DNA of 64,000 nucleotides, from NCBI GenBank assembly GCA_019118345.1, contig DWZD01000047.1, positions 105,198 to 169,197 on the forward strand, written 5' to 3'. How positions within the stretch are numbered: the first letter of the stretch is position 1; each line of letters opens with the position of its first letter. Made by a program: the position numbers and the translations under genes. The notes beneath the pieces were generated by a model. It was not told where the DNA came from. It saw nothing but the letters and a program-made list of their open reading frames with translations, and searched no databases. This document shows positions 15,776-24,587 of the stretch, piece by piece. Source of the DNA: Candidatus Desulfovibrio intestinavium. GTDB taxonomy: Bacteria > Desulfobacterota > Desulfovibrionia > Desulfovibrionales > Desulfovibrionaceae.

Positions 15776-18382
15776 TCAAAATTCATACACGAGTTGCAGA
15801 CGGCCCCCGATGCTGCGGCGGGTTCCCGCCGCGCCCTCGAGGGCAAGATCGGCGTGGATGGGGGCAGTCTCGGGGTGAATGCGCAGGCCCAGCTCAAAGA
15901 GGGCGCTGTCGCCCGTCATGTTCGTGGAGGGGATGGGCATACCGCTGCTCAGGGAGGCGGCGCGGGCCGTACCGAAAAATTCCCGTTCCCAGGCCGCGCC
16001 CAGATAGACGGTTGCGGACGGCGCCACGTTGCCGGAGAACCGCGCGCCGCAACGCAGGCGGCCCGAGTCCACGGCATCAAAGCGGAATCGGTCGCCGTTG
16101 ATGCCGGTATCCTGTCCGTCCAGATGCAGGAAAAGATACTTGCCGTACATATCGAGCGTCCAGTCGTCATTGAGCGGCAGGGCATAGCCCAGACCGACAT
16201 GCCCGCCGTAGTAGGGCGTATCAAGGTCATAGTCCGCCGGGCGATCCAGATTGTCCAGCAGATCGTCGCTGTACCATGAGGTCATGGCCTCGCCGGCGCG
16301 GCCGTCGGCCTCCACGTACAGGCCGCGCAGCAGGCCCCGCGTGATGTCCAGACGGGCCAGCAGGCCGCCGCCCGTATACTGGGCGTCGCCGATGCCCGAG
16401 ATGCTCGTGCCCGCTGCCGTGCGGGCCGTGTTCAGGCTGGCGGAACCCATTTCAAAGAACGCACCCAGCAGCACATCCGCCCATGCCGTTTCGCTCCGAT
16501 GGGCAAGGCCCGTGACAAGGGACATGCCCAGCGTCGTGATGTCGCTTTCCGTACTCAGGCTGGCCGAACCGCCGTAGAGCGTGGCAAAGGCCGCCCAGCC
16601 CGTGGTCTCCCGCGCGGCGGCATCCGCCGCGCGCAGGGCCGCTCCGGCCAGCAGATCGCCGCCCTGATTGAGCAGCCCGGCCGCGCCGATGCGGGCTTCG
16701 GTCAGCGCGCCCGCCAGCGGGTTGCCGTGGTAGCCGTCAATGCGGATATAGACGGAGTTGCCGTTGCGAAAGATGGCCCCGTCATACAGGATGGCATAAC
16801 CTTGCAGCAGACTGACAAGGCCGCCCACATCCGCATCGGCGACGGCACCGTTTTGGTCGTGCAGCAGTTCAAAGGTCTCGCCGAGGTGAGCGCGCCCGCC
16901 GGTAATGATGTCCGGCAGCTGGGCCGTGACCGTGGCGCCGTCAAAGTCGCCTGCCACGGCATTGGTGACGGTGAGCATGGGCACGCCCGCCACCGGGGTG
17001 CCCGGCACGGGCAGGGCAAAGTGCAGATTGGCAAAGCCGGCCGTCCGCCGCACCGTGCCCTGCCAGCTGTCCACAAAGAGGGTGTTGCCGCTGCCGCGCG
17101 CGGCCACGACCTGTCCGCCGACCACGCCGCCGAAAAGGTCGATCGTCGGGTCGAGGCTGGCCCGCCGCCCGATGATGATGTTGTTGCCGTTCGCGCTGCC
17201 GCCCGCCGCCGTGCGACCGCCGATGATGTTTCCCGTGACGCTGCCGTTGTTGACCAGAATGGTATTGTGCGAGGCGCTCCCCGCCCCTGCCAGATTGCCG
17301 CCCACCAGCTCGCCGTTCACCTGTCCGCCTTCCACCACGGCAATGGTGTTGTAGTCGGCGGTGTTGCCGCTGGTGCCCGACTGATTGGCGTCGCCGCCGT
17401 GAACGCCGCCGTTGACCACGGTTCCGGCGCCCACCACGATGCTGTTGTAATTGAGGCTGGACGGGCTGGTTGTGCTGGTCGAAAGGCCGCCGGTCACGCC
17501 GCTGGTCACGGTCGTATGGCTCAAATAGACGGCGTTGTTGCTGGCAGAGGCCAGTGTGTTGTTGCTTTGCACGGATGCGGCAATGACCGTTGCATGCGTT
17601 CCGCCGGTGACGGATACCACGTTGCCGTCGGCCACCGCGCCTTGCGCGAAACTGGTCGCTGCCGCCCCGACGAGATGGGTCACGTTGCCGCCGGCAATGG
17701 CGACCGTATTGCCCGATGCTTCGGTCGGGCCGTCGTTGGTGGCCCACCCACCGTACAAATTTGTTACCGTGCCGCCGGCAAGCGTCACCATATTGCCGTA
17801 AGCGCCCACGACCGTACCGGGCGATGAACTGGCCGAGCTTCGCCCGCCGACGGCCAGATCCAGCGAAACCGCATTGTCAAGCGCCAGAGTCAGGCGATTG
17901 TTGGTTGCCAGAACGCTCCCTCCGGTTGTGGCGAAGGTCTGGGCATGGCCGCCAAAAGCCTGCGGATATGTTCCCAAAGCAAGCGAGCCGCTCAGGATCA
18001 GACTGTTGGCGGAAGCGACGGCATTCCCTCCGGTGGCTCTGGCTCGACCGCCGTAAAAGCTGGAGGCGCTTCCGTTCAGGCCGGTAATGGTCACCGTATT
18101 GCTGCCGGCCCGGGCCGAACCGCTGTCGCTGCGGGCATAGCCGCCGTAAATGTCCCTGTTGACGGCGCCGCCGTTGATGACGAGGCGGGCCCCTTCGGCC
18201 AGGGCATCGCCGGTTCGCGGCTGGCCTTTCAGGCCGTAGACGGCATCCCAGCTGCCGCCGCTGATGGTCACGTTGCCGTTGCCCACATAATCCTGGGCCA
18301 ATGCGTCAACCGGAAAGTGCGGGGCGAATCCCGCCGCGAGCAGAAGGGCCAATGCGCCGAGATTGCGCGGGGAAAGAAACAT
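15776..18382 (-). CDS. Type Va autotransporter with repetitive passenger
   Basis: Protein of 868 residues. The signal peptide is MFLSPRNLGALALLLAAG... with a probable cleavage after DALA near residue 32. The passenger (~33-540) is a beta-helix made of repeats about 35-40 residues long of the form N-x-V-x-x-x-GG-x-V-x-x-x-x-GG (for example NMVTLAGGTVTNLYGG). The C-terminal ~260 residues are an outer-membrane beta-barrel ending RLQLVYEF with the terminal Phe expected for BAM recognition. No catalytic triad or RGD is seen, so the likely role is adhesion or surface display. The start at 18382 is chosen for the signal peptide and a nearby GAGG; the frame stays open 59 codons further up but without a signal. 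It stands alone on the minus strand. Confidence 0.88.
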   Translation of the reverse strand: MFLSPRNLGALALLLAAGFAPHFPVDALAQDYVGNGNVTISGGSWDAVYGLKGQPRTGDALAEGARLVINGGAVNRDIYGGYARSDSGSARAGSNTVTITGLNGSASSFYGGRARATGGNAVASANSLILSGSLALGTYPQAFGGHAQTFATTGGSVLATNNRLTLALDNAVSLDLAVGGRSSASSSPGTVVGAYGNMVTLAGGTVTNLYGGWATNDGPTEASGNTVAIAGGNVTHLVGAAATSFAQGAVADGNVVSVTGGTHATVIAASVQSNNTLASASNNAVYLSHTTVTSGVTGGLSTSTTSPSSLNYNSIVVGAGTVVNGGVHGGDANQSGTSGNTADYNTIAVVEGGQVNGELVGGNLAGAGSASHNTILVNNGSVTGNIIGGRTAAGGSANGNNIIIGRRASLDPTIDLFGGVVGGQVVAARGSGNTLFVDSWQGTVRRTAGFANLHFALPVPGTPVAGVPMLTVTNAVAGDFDGATVTAQLPDIITGGRAHLGETFELLHDQNGAVADADVGGLVSLLQGYAILYDGAIFRNGNSVYIRIDGYHGNPLAGALTEARIGAAGLLNQGGDLLAGAALRAADAAARETTGWAAFATLYGGSASLSTESDITTLGMSLVTGLAHRSETAWADVLLGAFFEMGSASLNTARTAAGTSISGIGDAQYTGGGLLARLDITRGLLRGLYVEADGRAGEAMTSWYSDDLLDNLDRPADYDLDTPYYGGHVGLGYALPLNDDWTLDMYGKYLFLHLDGQDTGINGDRFRFDAVDSGRLRCGARFSGNVAPSATVYLGAAWEREFFGTARAASLSSGMPIPSTNMTGDSALFELGLRIHPETAPIHADLALEGAAGTRRSIGGRLQLVYEF

Positions 18383-18994
18383 GTCGGCCTCACATGCGCC
18401 GTGCGGCGCGGAAAAAAGGCGGTATCCCTCAAAACGGAGGATACGGGGAGGACGTGGCGCGACAGCATGGTGTTTTCGCCATGCGGAAGAAACCATCATG
18501 CCTTCCGCCCTCGGCCTGCCGGGAGGAACATGCGCGAGCCTCGGGGGAGGGAGCGCCATCCCGTCAGAACAGGAAATATGCTTAATTTCTGCAAAAGCAA
18601 CAGGTATATAAAATATTTTTTTAATAAATAATATTAGCTAATTGTGCAGCAAAAAGCGATATCCGGCGTGCGTATGGCTCACGCATGCCGTGCCTTGCCC
18701 TCAGGCGGGGCGGCAGCGCGCGGGCGCGGCGGAAAGGGGGGGCGGGAGGATGGGGGCCGGAAGCATGGCGTCCTGCCGTACGGAAGGAGCGCGGAACCTT
18801 TCCCTGTTCGTACCAGAGGGTGGATGACAAAGCCGGGCCGTGTTCAGTGAAACGAACCGGGGCAGGCAAGGCATGGCAGGGAGGTGCTGTTTGGCCCAGC
18901 GCAAAGACAAGCCCCGGGAGGAAGGGGGGATGCCTTCCCGCCCGGGGCCGTGAGGAGTGCGGACAGGCACTGCCTGTCCGCAGGGATCTTCTTT
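18383..18994. other. Intergenic region upstream of the autotransporter
   Basis: Contains the ~200-base autotransporter leader, then a strongly AT-rich block at about 18585-18655 that probably holds its promoter (minus-strand TTGCTT, 16 bases, TATTTC). Bases 18656-18900 are GC-rich with no convincing gene. Two hairpins at 18911-18948 and 18958-18982 follow the dehydrogenase gene. Confidence 0.5.
18911..18948 (-). terminator. Hairpins ending the dehydrogenase gene
   Basis: Minus-strand arms starting GCCCCGGG and ending CCCGGGGC form a long stem followed by TTGTCTTTG. Closer to the stop codon a second perfect hairpin (TGCGGACAGGCA and TGCCTGTCCGCA, 18958-18982) precedes it. Confidence 0.5.
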
Positions 18995-20149
18995 TTACAT
19001 CGGCACTTCGACGTTGTGCCGCTTGAGGAATTCGAGGAACTTGGCGCGGAGTTCGTGCGCCTGTTCGAGGGAATCCTGAATGGTGACCACATCCCATTCC
19101 ACATGCAGCTCTTCGTGCAACATGGCGCCGGCTTCCGGAGTCAGCTTCACGTCGCCATTGGCCCGGATTTCCTCAATGCCGTCATATTGCTGAGCCTGGA
19201 GCATGAGCCCGCGAGCCTCTTCCAGCGTCATGCCGGCGGGCAGCACCACTTCGGCCCCGGCGCGGGACAGGCGCACCGGATAGGCCCCTTCCAGCCCCTT
19301 GGGGGCGGGGGACATGCCGAGAGCATGCGTATCAAAGAAGATGTCGAGCACATTGCGGAAAATGGAGGCGGCAACCACATACTGACCGCCGCGGCCGCCG
19401 GGGCGCGCGCCATGCTTGGGGAGGCTGCCCACGAAATCGGTCATGGAACCCAGCCGTTCGGTGATGTCCGTGCAGCCGTCGTAAACGCGCAGATAGAAGG
19501 GGGCGTCAGTTCCCTTGCCCGCGCGGGCCCAGTTGTAGCAATGGTAGTGATGGCCGATAAATTCGACCTTGATGTTGCGCATGGGGATATTGAGCTGTTC
19601 AGCGGCGGCCTTGCGGATGTAGGGCACCACCAGACAGGCGTTGCCGATGCCGATGGTGGGCGCCATGCCGACCCGGGCCAGACTGACATTGGTGACGTCA
19701 GGGAAGGCGCTGTTGACGACATGCGTGTCGATGCCCGACTTGGTGACGGCCTGCATGAGCTTGCTCACGAGCGGCAGGTGCATGGCCGTCCATGCTCCCA
19801 GTCCGACCTTGTGGCGATACAGCTTGGCGTTGACGTCCGGGGGCAGCTCGTTGACGACCCACCACGATTGCAAGGTGGAGCCGTTGACGATGATGCAGGG
19901 ATTGATTTCGCGGATGATTTCGGCCGTCTTTTCGACATTGAGCAGATCCACGACCCGATATGTGATCTTCGGGTACAGATCGAGGAAGGACGCGCCATGA
20001 ATGGCGCTGTTGACCTTGCGGCGGATCTTGTCCTCATTGATGTCGGCCACGACGATCTCGCCGATATTGGGGTAACGGCAAAGATACTCAAGCAAGATAC
20101 CGCAAAGTTCACCACAACCAACGATCATAATCTTGTCGACAGGGCGCAT
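18995..20149 (-). CDS. NAD(P)-binding oxidoreductase, saccharopine dehydrogenase-like
   Basis: Protein of 384 residues. The N-terminal Rossmann fold begins MRPVDKIMIVGCGELCGILL with the dinucleotide motif GCGELCG at residues ~10-16 and an acidic residue after strand 2 (IVVADINEDKIRR), which favours NAD. The middle carries GHHYHCYNWARAGKG and GARPGGRGGQYVVAAS, which I cannot tie to a known active site. The overall layout resembles saccharopine dehydrogenase-like proteins, but the substrate is unknown. The ATG at 20149 is set by TAAGGAG 7 bases upstream. It diverges from a sigma-54 activator gene and is preceded by a near-consensus sigma-54 promoter, so it probably belongs to the same regulon as the tct transporter. 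Confidence 0.75.
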   Translation of the reverse strand: MRPVDKIMIVGCGELCGILLEYLCRYPNIGEIVVADINEDKIRRKVNSAIHGASFLDLYPKITYRVVDLLNVEKTAEIIREINPCIIVNGSTLQSWWVVNELPPDVNAKLYRHKVGLGAWTAMHLPLVSKLMQAVTKSGIDTHVVNSAFPDVTNVSLARVGMAPTIGIGNACLVVPYIRKAAAEQLNIPMRNIKVEFIGHHYHCYNWARAGKGTDAPFYLRVYDGCTDITERLGSMTDFVGSLPKHGARPGGRGGQYVVAASIFRNVLDIFFDTHALGMSPAPKGLEGAYPVRLSRAGAEVVLPAGMTLEEARGLMLQAQQYDGIEEIRANGDVKLTPEAGAMLHEELHVEWDVVTIQDSLEQAHELRAKFLEFLKRHNVEVPM

Positions 20150-20190
20150 ACCGTTCTCCTTACGGTTTGAAGTAATTTGCCCCCTTTCTT

Positions 20191-20217
20191 GAAAACAATA
20201 TGCCACAAATATTGTTT
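20191..20217. promoter_or_regulatory. Inverted repeat and possible sigma-54 promoter between the divergent genes
   Basis: AAACAATAT and ATATTGTTT form a perfect 9-bp inverted repeat with a 7-base spacer (20193-20217). On the minus strand the overlapping TGGCATATTGTTTTC (20191-20205) resembles a sigma-54 promoter with a TC in place of GC. It could serve the dehydrogenase gene; the palindrome is a candidate activator or repressor site. Confidence 0.5.
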
Positions 20218-20397
20218 ATTTTTAATTTCAGTATGTTGAATGTTTTTTGCGGAGCAGCGCAAGGCCGGATGTGTTGCAGGATTGGACACTTTTTGGCGGG
20301 AAAATACGGTCAGGTGCCGGAAAATGCTTTGATGACGCAGATGTTGACAGATTTGTTCATTTTTTTAACATGTAACAAAAATAACAAGGAGCATCTG

Positions 20398-22356
20398 ATG
20401 AAGTATGCACTTCCCTCCGAAAACATGCGGCAAGAGATTCTCCAGCGATCCTACATGCGTTCGCGCACATACGGCATCAGCCCCGATCAGAAGTGCGCGC
20501 CCGAGTCCTCCCGGCTCAAGCCGCGCGACCTCGATCATCTGCGGCAGGCGAACAAGGTTCTGCTGGAACTGGTGCTGCGGCAAATGGGCGTGCTGCATCA
20601 GATTCTGGTGGATTCGAGCTATGCCATGGCCATTGCCGACAAGGAGGGCTACATTCTGGAAGTCACGGGGCATCGGGCCATGCTCGACGAGTACCGGATC
20701 AGAAAGTGTCTGCCCGGCTACCGCTGGACGGAACGTGATGTCGGCACCTGTTCCATCGGGCTTGTCCTCACGGAAAAACGGCCGATCATGCTGCTGGAAG
20801 GCGAGATGTTCAACCAGCACGCCGCCCATGTGACCAATTCCGCAGCCCCCATTTTCGACCATCGGGACATCTTTCTGGGCGTGCTGAACATCAGCGGCCC
20901 GGCCAGCGCCACCCACCTGCACACGCTGGGGCTGGTGATTCAGGCCACGGCCACCATACGCGCCCAGCTGGCCGAGATCGAAAACCAGCAGAACATGGCC
21001 CTGAAGGATCAATACCTCATGGTGCTGCTGGAGTCCGACAGGCGCGGCATCATCGCCCTGGATAAAAACGGCTGCATTGTCCATCACAACACCAAGGCAA
21101 GGAAGATGCTCTGCCTGCCGGAGGACGCCATCGGCGCCCCGCTGGACGCCGTCGTTGCCAGTTCCTTCAAGATTCAGCCCTTTTCCGCGCAGAAAAGGGG
21201 CTTTTCCGAGCGGGAGATTTCCTACCGGGTACAGGGGCAGATGCGTTCCTTTGTGGCCACCCTTGATCCGGTGACGCTTCCCAACGGGCGCTTTGCGGGC
21301 AGCTTGCTGCTGCTTGTCGAAAAGCAGCAGGTCATCAATCTCGTGAACTCCCTGAGCGGCGTTCAGGCGAAATTTTCTTTCAAAAGCATCATCAGCCGCA
21401 GCAAGGAGCTTGAAAAAACCCTGCAATACTGCCGTCAGGCGGCCAAGAGTCCTTCGCCGGTGCTGCTGTTCGGGGAAACGGGAACGGGCAAGGAGCTTTT
21501 TGCCCAGGCCATTCACAATGCCAGCGACAGGCGGGGCAAGCCGTTCATCAGCATCAATTGCGGCGCCATTCCGCGCGAGCTGCTGGAAAGCGAACTGTTC
21601 GGCTATGAGGAGGGGGCCTTCACAGGGGCCAGCCGCAAGGGGCATCCCGGCAAGCTGGAGCTTGCCCATCATGGCACGCTGTTTCTGGACGAGGTGGGCG
21701 ACATGCCCCTGGACATGCAGGTCAAACTGTTGCGCGTCCTGCAGTCGGGCGAGGTTCACCGTCTCGGTTCCCGGACGCCGCTGCATCTTGATTTTCGGGT
21801 TATTGCCGCGACCAATGTGGATTTGAAGCTCTCCATGCGGAACAAGGAGTTCCGGGAAGATCTCTTTTACCGGATCAGCACCTTTTTCATCAAAATCCCG
21901 CCCCTGCGCGAGCGGGAAGGGGATATCGAACTGCTGGCCAACTTTTTCCTCAAGCGTTTCAGCGGCACGCTCGGCAGGGCGGACATGTCCTTTTCGCCCG
22001 AGGCGCTGGAACTGCTGCTGCGCTATTCCTGGCCGGGCAATGTCCGTCAGCTGGAAAGCATCGTCGAACGGACGGTCAACCTGTGTCAGCGGAACGTGAT
22101 CGAGCCGGGCGATCTCGACATGCCGCAAGAGTTGCCCGCGTCCGCCATGCGCGAGGTGGAGGAGGAAGATGCGCACTCCACGCTGGATGACGTGTGCTAC
22201 CGGTACATTGCGCGGCTCATGCGGGCAGAGCACGACAATATCCGCCGGGTTGCCGCCATATTGGACATCAGCCGACAGACGCTGTATCGCAAGCTCGAGG
22301 TCATGGCCTTGCGCGGCATTTATCAGCTGCCGGGCGCACGCCTCTCACATGATTAA
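20398..22356 (+). CDS. Sigma-54-dependent transcriptional activator, AcoR/DhaR-like (module 1)
   Basis: Protein of 652 residues. An N-terminal GAF-like sensor (~50-185, with [19 protein letters not shown]) is followed by a PAS domain (~205-325) and the AAA+ core: Walker A GETGTGKE near 358, the sigma-54 contact loop GAFTGA near 406, and Walker [12 protein letters not shown] Fis-type helix-turn-helix ends it (RVAAILDISRQTLYRKLEVM). No receiver domain, so it senses a ligand directly. The ATG at 20398 is chosen for AAGGAG 7 bases upstream; an earlier ATG at 20200 adds non-family residues. It sits between the dehydrogenase and the tctBAC genes, each with a sigma-54-like promoter. Confidence 0.93.
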   Translation: MKYALPSENMRQEILQRSYMRSRTYGISPDQKCAPESSRLKPRDLDHLRQANKVLLELVLRQMGVLHQILVDSSYAMAIADKEGYILEVTGHRAMLDEYRIRKCLPGYRWTERDVGTCSIGLVLTEKRPIMLLEGEMFNQHAAHVTNSAAPIFDHRDIFLGVLNISGPASATHLHTLGLVIQATATIRAQLAEIENQQNMALKDQYLMVLLESDRRGIIALDKNGCIVHHNTKARKMLCLPEDAIGAPLDAVVASSFKIQPFSAQKRGFSEREISYRVQGQMRSFVATLDPVTLPNGRFAGSLLLLVEKQQVINLVNSLSGVQAKFSFKSIISRSKELEKTLQYCRQAAKSPSPVLLFGETGTGKELFAQAIHNASDRRGKPFISINCGAIPRELLESELFGYEEGAFTGASRKGHPGKLELAHHGTLFLDEVGDMPLDMQVKLLRVLQSGEVHRLGSRTPLHLDFRVIAATNVDLKLSMRNKEFREDLFYRISTFFIKIPPLREREGDIELLANFFLKRFSGTLGRADMSFSPEALELLLRYSWPGNVRQLESIVERTVNLCQRNVIEPGDLDMPQELPASAMREVEEEDAHSTLDDVCYRYIARLMRAEHDNIRRVAAILDISRQTLYRKLEVMALRGIYQLPGARLSHD

Positions 22357-22402
22357 AAAAATACAACATGGTGAAAAATGGAACATGATCCGTGCGGCCT
22401 AT

Positions 22403-22417
22403 GAGGAATGATTCCTC
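22403..22417. promoter_or_regulatory. Palindrome upstream of tctB, candidate activator site
   Basis: GAGGAATGATTCCTC has perfect 6-bp arms and a 3-base centre. It lies about 90 bases before the predicted sigma-54 transcription start, the usual distance for an enhancer site of an activator such as the one encoded just upstream. Confidence 0.4.
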
Positions 22418-22481
22418 TTGCTGCTGGCGGTCTGGCAATTTTTCCCTGAAAGTACGCATTGTTGAAAAATCGTGTGCCAAC

Positions 22482-22497
22482 AGGAACAGCTTTTGCA
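22482..22497 (+). promoter_or_regulatory. Sigma-54 promoter of the tctBAC operon
   Basis: AGGAACAGCTTTTGCA has GG and GC exactly 10 bases apart and a full TTGC in the -12 element. The predicted start near 22508 leaves a ~24-base leader containing AAAGGAGG before tctB. Confidence 0.6.
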
Positions 22498-22531
22498 AAA
22501 GCAGGGCGAAACAAGCGAAAAGGAGGAGAAC

Positions 22532-23032
22532 ATGGTCGTTCAAAAGAAGATTTATTTTGATATCGGCTTTTCTTTTTTTCTTGTTGTCGTGTTGAGCTAT
22601 TTTGCGGCAACCATCGACGATTATATTGATATAGGTATTCCGTCCACAGTCAGCCCGGCGCTTTTCCCCACTTACATTACGTATCTGTTCATCTTTTTCA
22701 GTTTCATTTATTTCATCCTCAGCCTGCTCAACCTGCACAAGATGCGGCAAAGCCTCAAGAGAAAGGAGCATGTTCCCCAAATCATTGCCAGCGACGCCAT
22801 ATCCAGCAGCTTCATTTATCTGTGCATTCTCGTTGCCTATTACCTGTGTTTTGAACGACTGGGCTTCGTCATTACGACACCCGTCATCATGGCTGTCGTT
22901 ACAGTCGCCATGGGGCACAGAAATCTTCGCTTTCTTTTCCCCGGCTACGTGCTCTTTACCCTGCTCATCTACTTTGTGACGCTTGAAGTGCTGAAGATTC
23001 AGCTGCCGCAGGGCGTGCTGACCGTGATCTGA
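22532..23032 (+). CDS. tctB: Tripartite tricarboxylate transporter, small membrane subunit TctB
   Basis: Protein of 166 residues with four hydrophobic helices (residues ~12-32, 46-66, 88-107 and 118-155), the size and layout of TctB. The ATG at 22532 follows GGAGGAG by 5 bases. TctB pairs with TctA in the inner membrane to form the transport channel fed by the periplasmic TctC. The gene is directly followed by tctA with only a 20-base gap, and a sigma-54 promoter precedes it. Sequence conservation in this subunit is low, so the assignment leans on context. Confidence 0.85.
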   Translation: MVVQKKIYFDIGFSFFLVVVLSYFAATIDDYIDIGIPSTVSPALFPTYITYLFIFFSFIYFILSLLNLHKMRQSLKRKEHVPQIIASDAISSSFIYLCILVAYYLCFERLGFVITTPVIMAVVTVAMGHRNLRFLFPGYVLFTLLIYFVTLEVLKIQLPQGVLTVI

Positions 23033-23052
23033 TGCCACCGGAGGAGATTGAC

Positions 23053-24573
23053 ATGCTAGAGAATATTCTTGCCGGTATTGCCAGTATTTTCGCCCCCGGG
23101 CCGCTGCTGGGCATTGCCCTCGGAACGACGGTCGGCCTCCTGTTCGGAGCCATTCCGGGAATTTCCGGCATCATGGCCATTGCCATCCTTTTGCCCATGA
23201 CCTTTTACGTCAGCCCGCTCATCGGCATTCCCATGCTGCTGGGCATCTACAAGGCCAGCATTTATGGCGGCTCCATTTCGGCCATCCTGCTCAATACGCC
23301 AGGTGCCCCGCCAGCCGTCTGCACGACCATGGACGGCTATCCCCTTGCCCAGAGCGGCCGTCCGCGCCTTGCGCTGGATATTTCCCTCAAGGCCTCGGTT
23401 TTTGGCGACATTGCCAGCGCCCTGCTGCTGATTTTCGTGGCGGCGCCCCTGTCCGGCATCACCTTGCACGCCGGGCCGGCGGAACAGTTCAGTCTCATCG
23501 TCCTTGCGCTCACGGTGGTGGGCACGGTGTCGGGGCCTTCGCTCATCAAGGGCATTCTCTGCTGCTGTGCGGGCATCATGCTTTCGACCATCGGCATTTC
23601 GGAAACCACGGGCGCAACCCGCTTTGTCTTCGGCTTTGATGGGCTTGTTTCCGGCATTTCCCTGATTCCCATGATTATCGGGCTGCTGTGCCTGCCTGAA
23701 ATCATGCATCAGGTCAGCATCTGCGCCGGAAAGCAGATCCGGGAGGTTTTCAGCTTCAGAAGCACCGGCGAGGACAGGTCGCTGAGCCTGCGCGAGTTTG
23801 TGGCGCTTTTGCCTGTTTTGCTCAAGTCGTCGGCCATTGGCTCGTTTCTTGGCGCCATGCCCGGCATCGGTTCCTCCCCCGCTGCCTTCATGGCCTATTC
23901 CGAGGCCAAGCGCTCCTCCAAGACCCCGGAAAAGTTCGGTACCGGCGTCTATGAAGGGATTGCCGCGCCGGAATGCGCCAACAATGCCGTGACCGGTTCG
24001 GCCATGATCCCGATGCTGACGCTCGGCATTCCCGGTGATGACGTGACCGCCATCCTCATGGGGGCGTTCATGATTCAGGGCATAGCCCCCGGGCCGACCA
24101 TCTTCCATGATCACACCATGCTCATTTACGGCATCTACGCCGGACTGATCATGTGCGACGTATTTCTGTTCTTCATCGCCAAGGGCGGGTTCCGCTTCTG
24201 GATCAAGCTGTCGCAGGCGCCCAAGCACATCATCTTCTCGGCGGTCACCGTCTTTTGCTTCGTGGGCGCATACACCATCAACCAGAACATGTTTGACCTG
24301 GCCACGCTCATCGTCTTCGGCATTGTCGGCTACTATTTCCGCCGTTTCGATTTCAGCCCCGCAGCCTTTATCATCGGCTTCATTCTCGGCCCGCTGTGGG
24401 AACGCACCTTTGACCAGGTTCTGGTTCTGTTTGAGGGCGATATCAGCGTCATCTTTACGCGACCGTTCTCGGCGGGCCTGCTTGCCCTTGCCCTGATTAC
24501 GGGCATCAGCATCGCCTACAATCGGCGCAGGAACAATCAGCGCCTTGCCCAGATTGGCATGTACAACGATTAA
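23053..24573 (+). CDS. tctA: Tripartite tricarboxylate transporter, large membrane subunit TctA
   Basis: Protein of 506 residues with about 12 membrane segments. The family signatures are clear: GLLFGAIPGISGIMAIAIL near residue 35, YGGSISAILLNTPGAPPAVC near 75, and the inverted-repeat counterpart AMPGIGSSPAAFMAYSEAKR with AVTGSAMIPMLTLGIPGD (~315). It is the permease of the solute-binding-protein-dependent, ion-coupled TTT family that takes up citrate or related carboxylates. The ATG at 23053 follows GGAGGAG. The order tctB-tctA-tctC differs from the commoner tctC-tctB-tctA. Confidence 0.95.
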   Translation: MLENILAGIASIFAPGPLLGIALGTTVGLLFGAIPGISGIMAIAILLPMTFYVSPLIGIPMLLGIYKASIYGGSISAILLNTPGAPPAVCTTMDGYPLAQSGRPRLALDISLKASVFGDIASALLLIFVAAPLSGITLHAGPAEQFSLIVLALTVVGTVSGPSLIKGILCCCAGIMLSTIGISETTGATRFVFGFDGLVSGISLIPMIIGLLCLPEIMHQVSICAGKQIREVFSFRSTGEDRSLSLREFVALLPVLLKSSAIGSFLGAMPGIGSSPAAFMAYSEAKRSSKTPEKFGTGVYEGIAAPECANNAVTGSAMIPMLTLGIPGDDVTAILMGAFMIQGIAPGPTIFHDHTMLIYGIYAGLIMCDVFLFFIAKGGFRFWIKLSQAPKHIIFSAVTVFCFVGAYTINQNMFDLATLIVFGIVGYYFRRFDFSPAAFIIGFILGPLWERTFDQVLVLFEGDISVIFTRPFSAGLLALALITGISIAYNRRRNNQRLAQIGMYND

Positions 24574-24587
24574 CAAGGAGGAATAGC

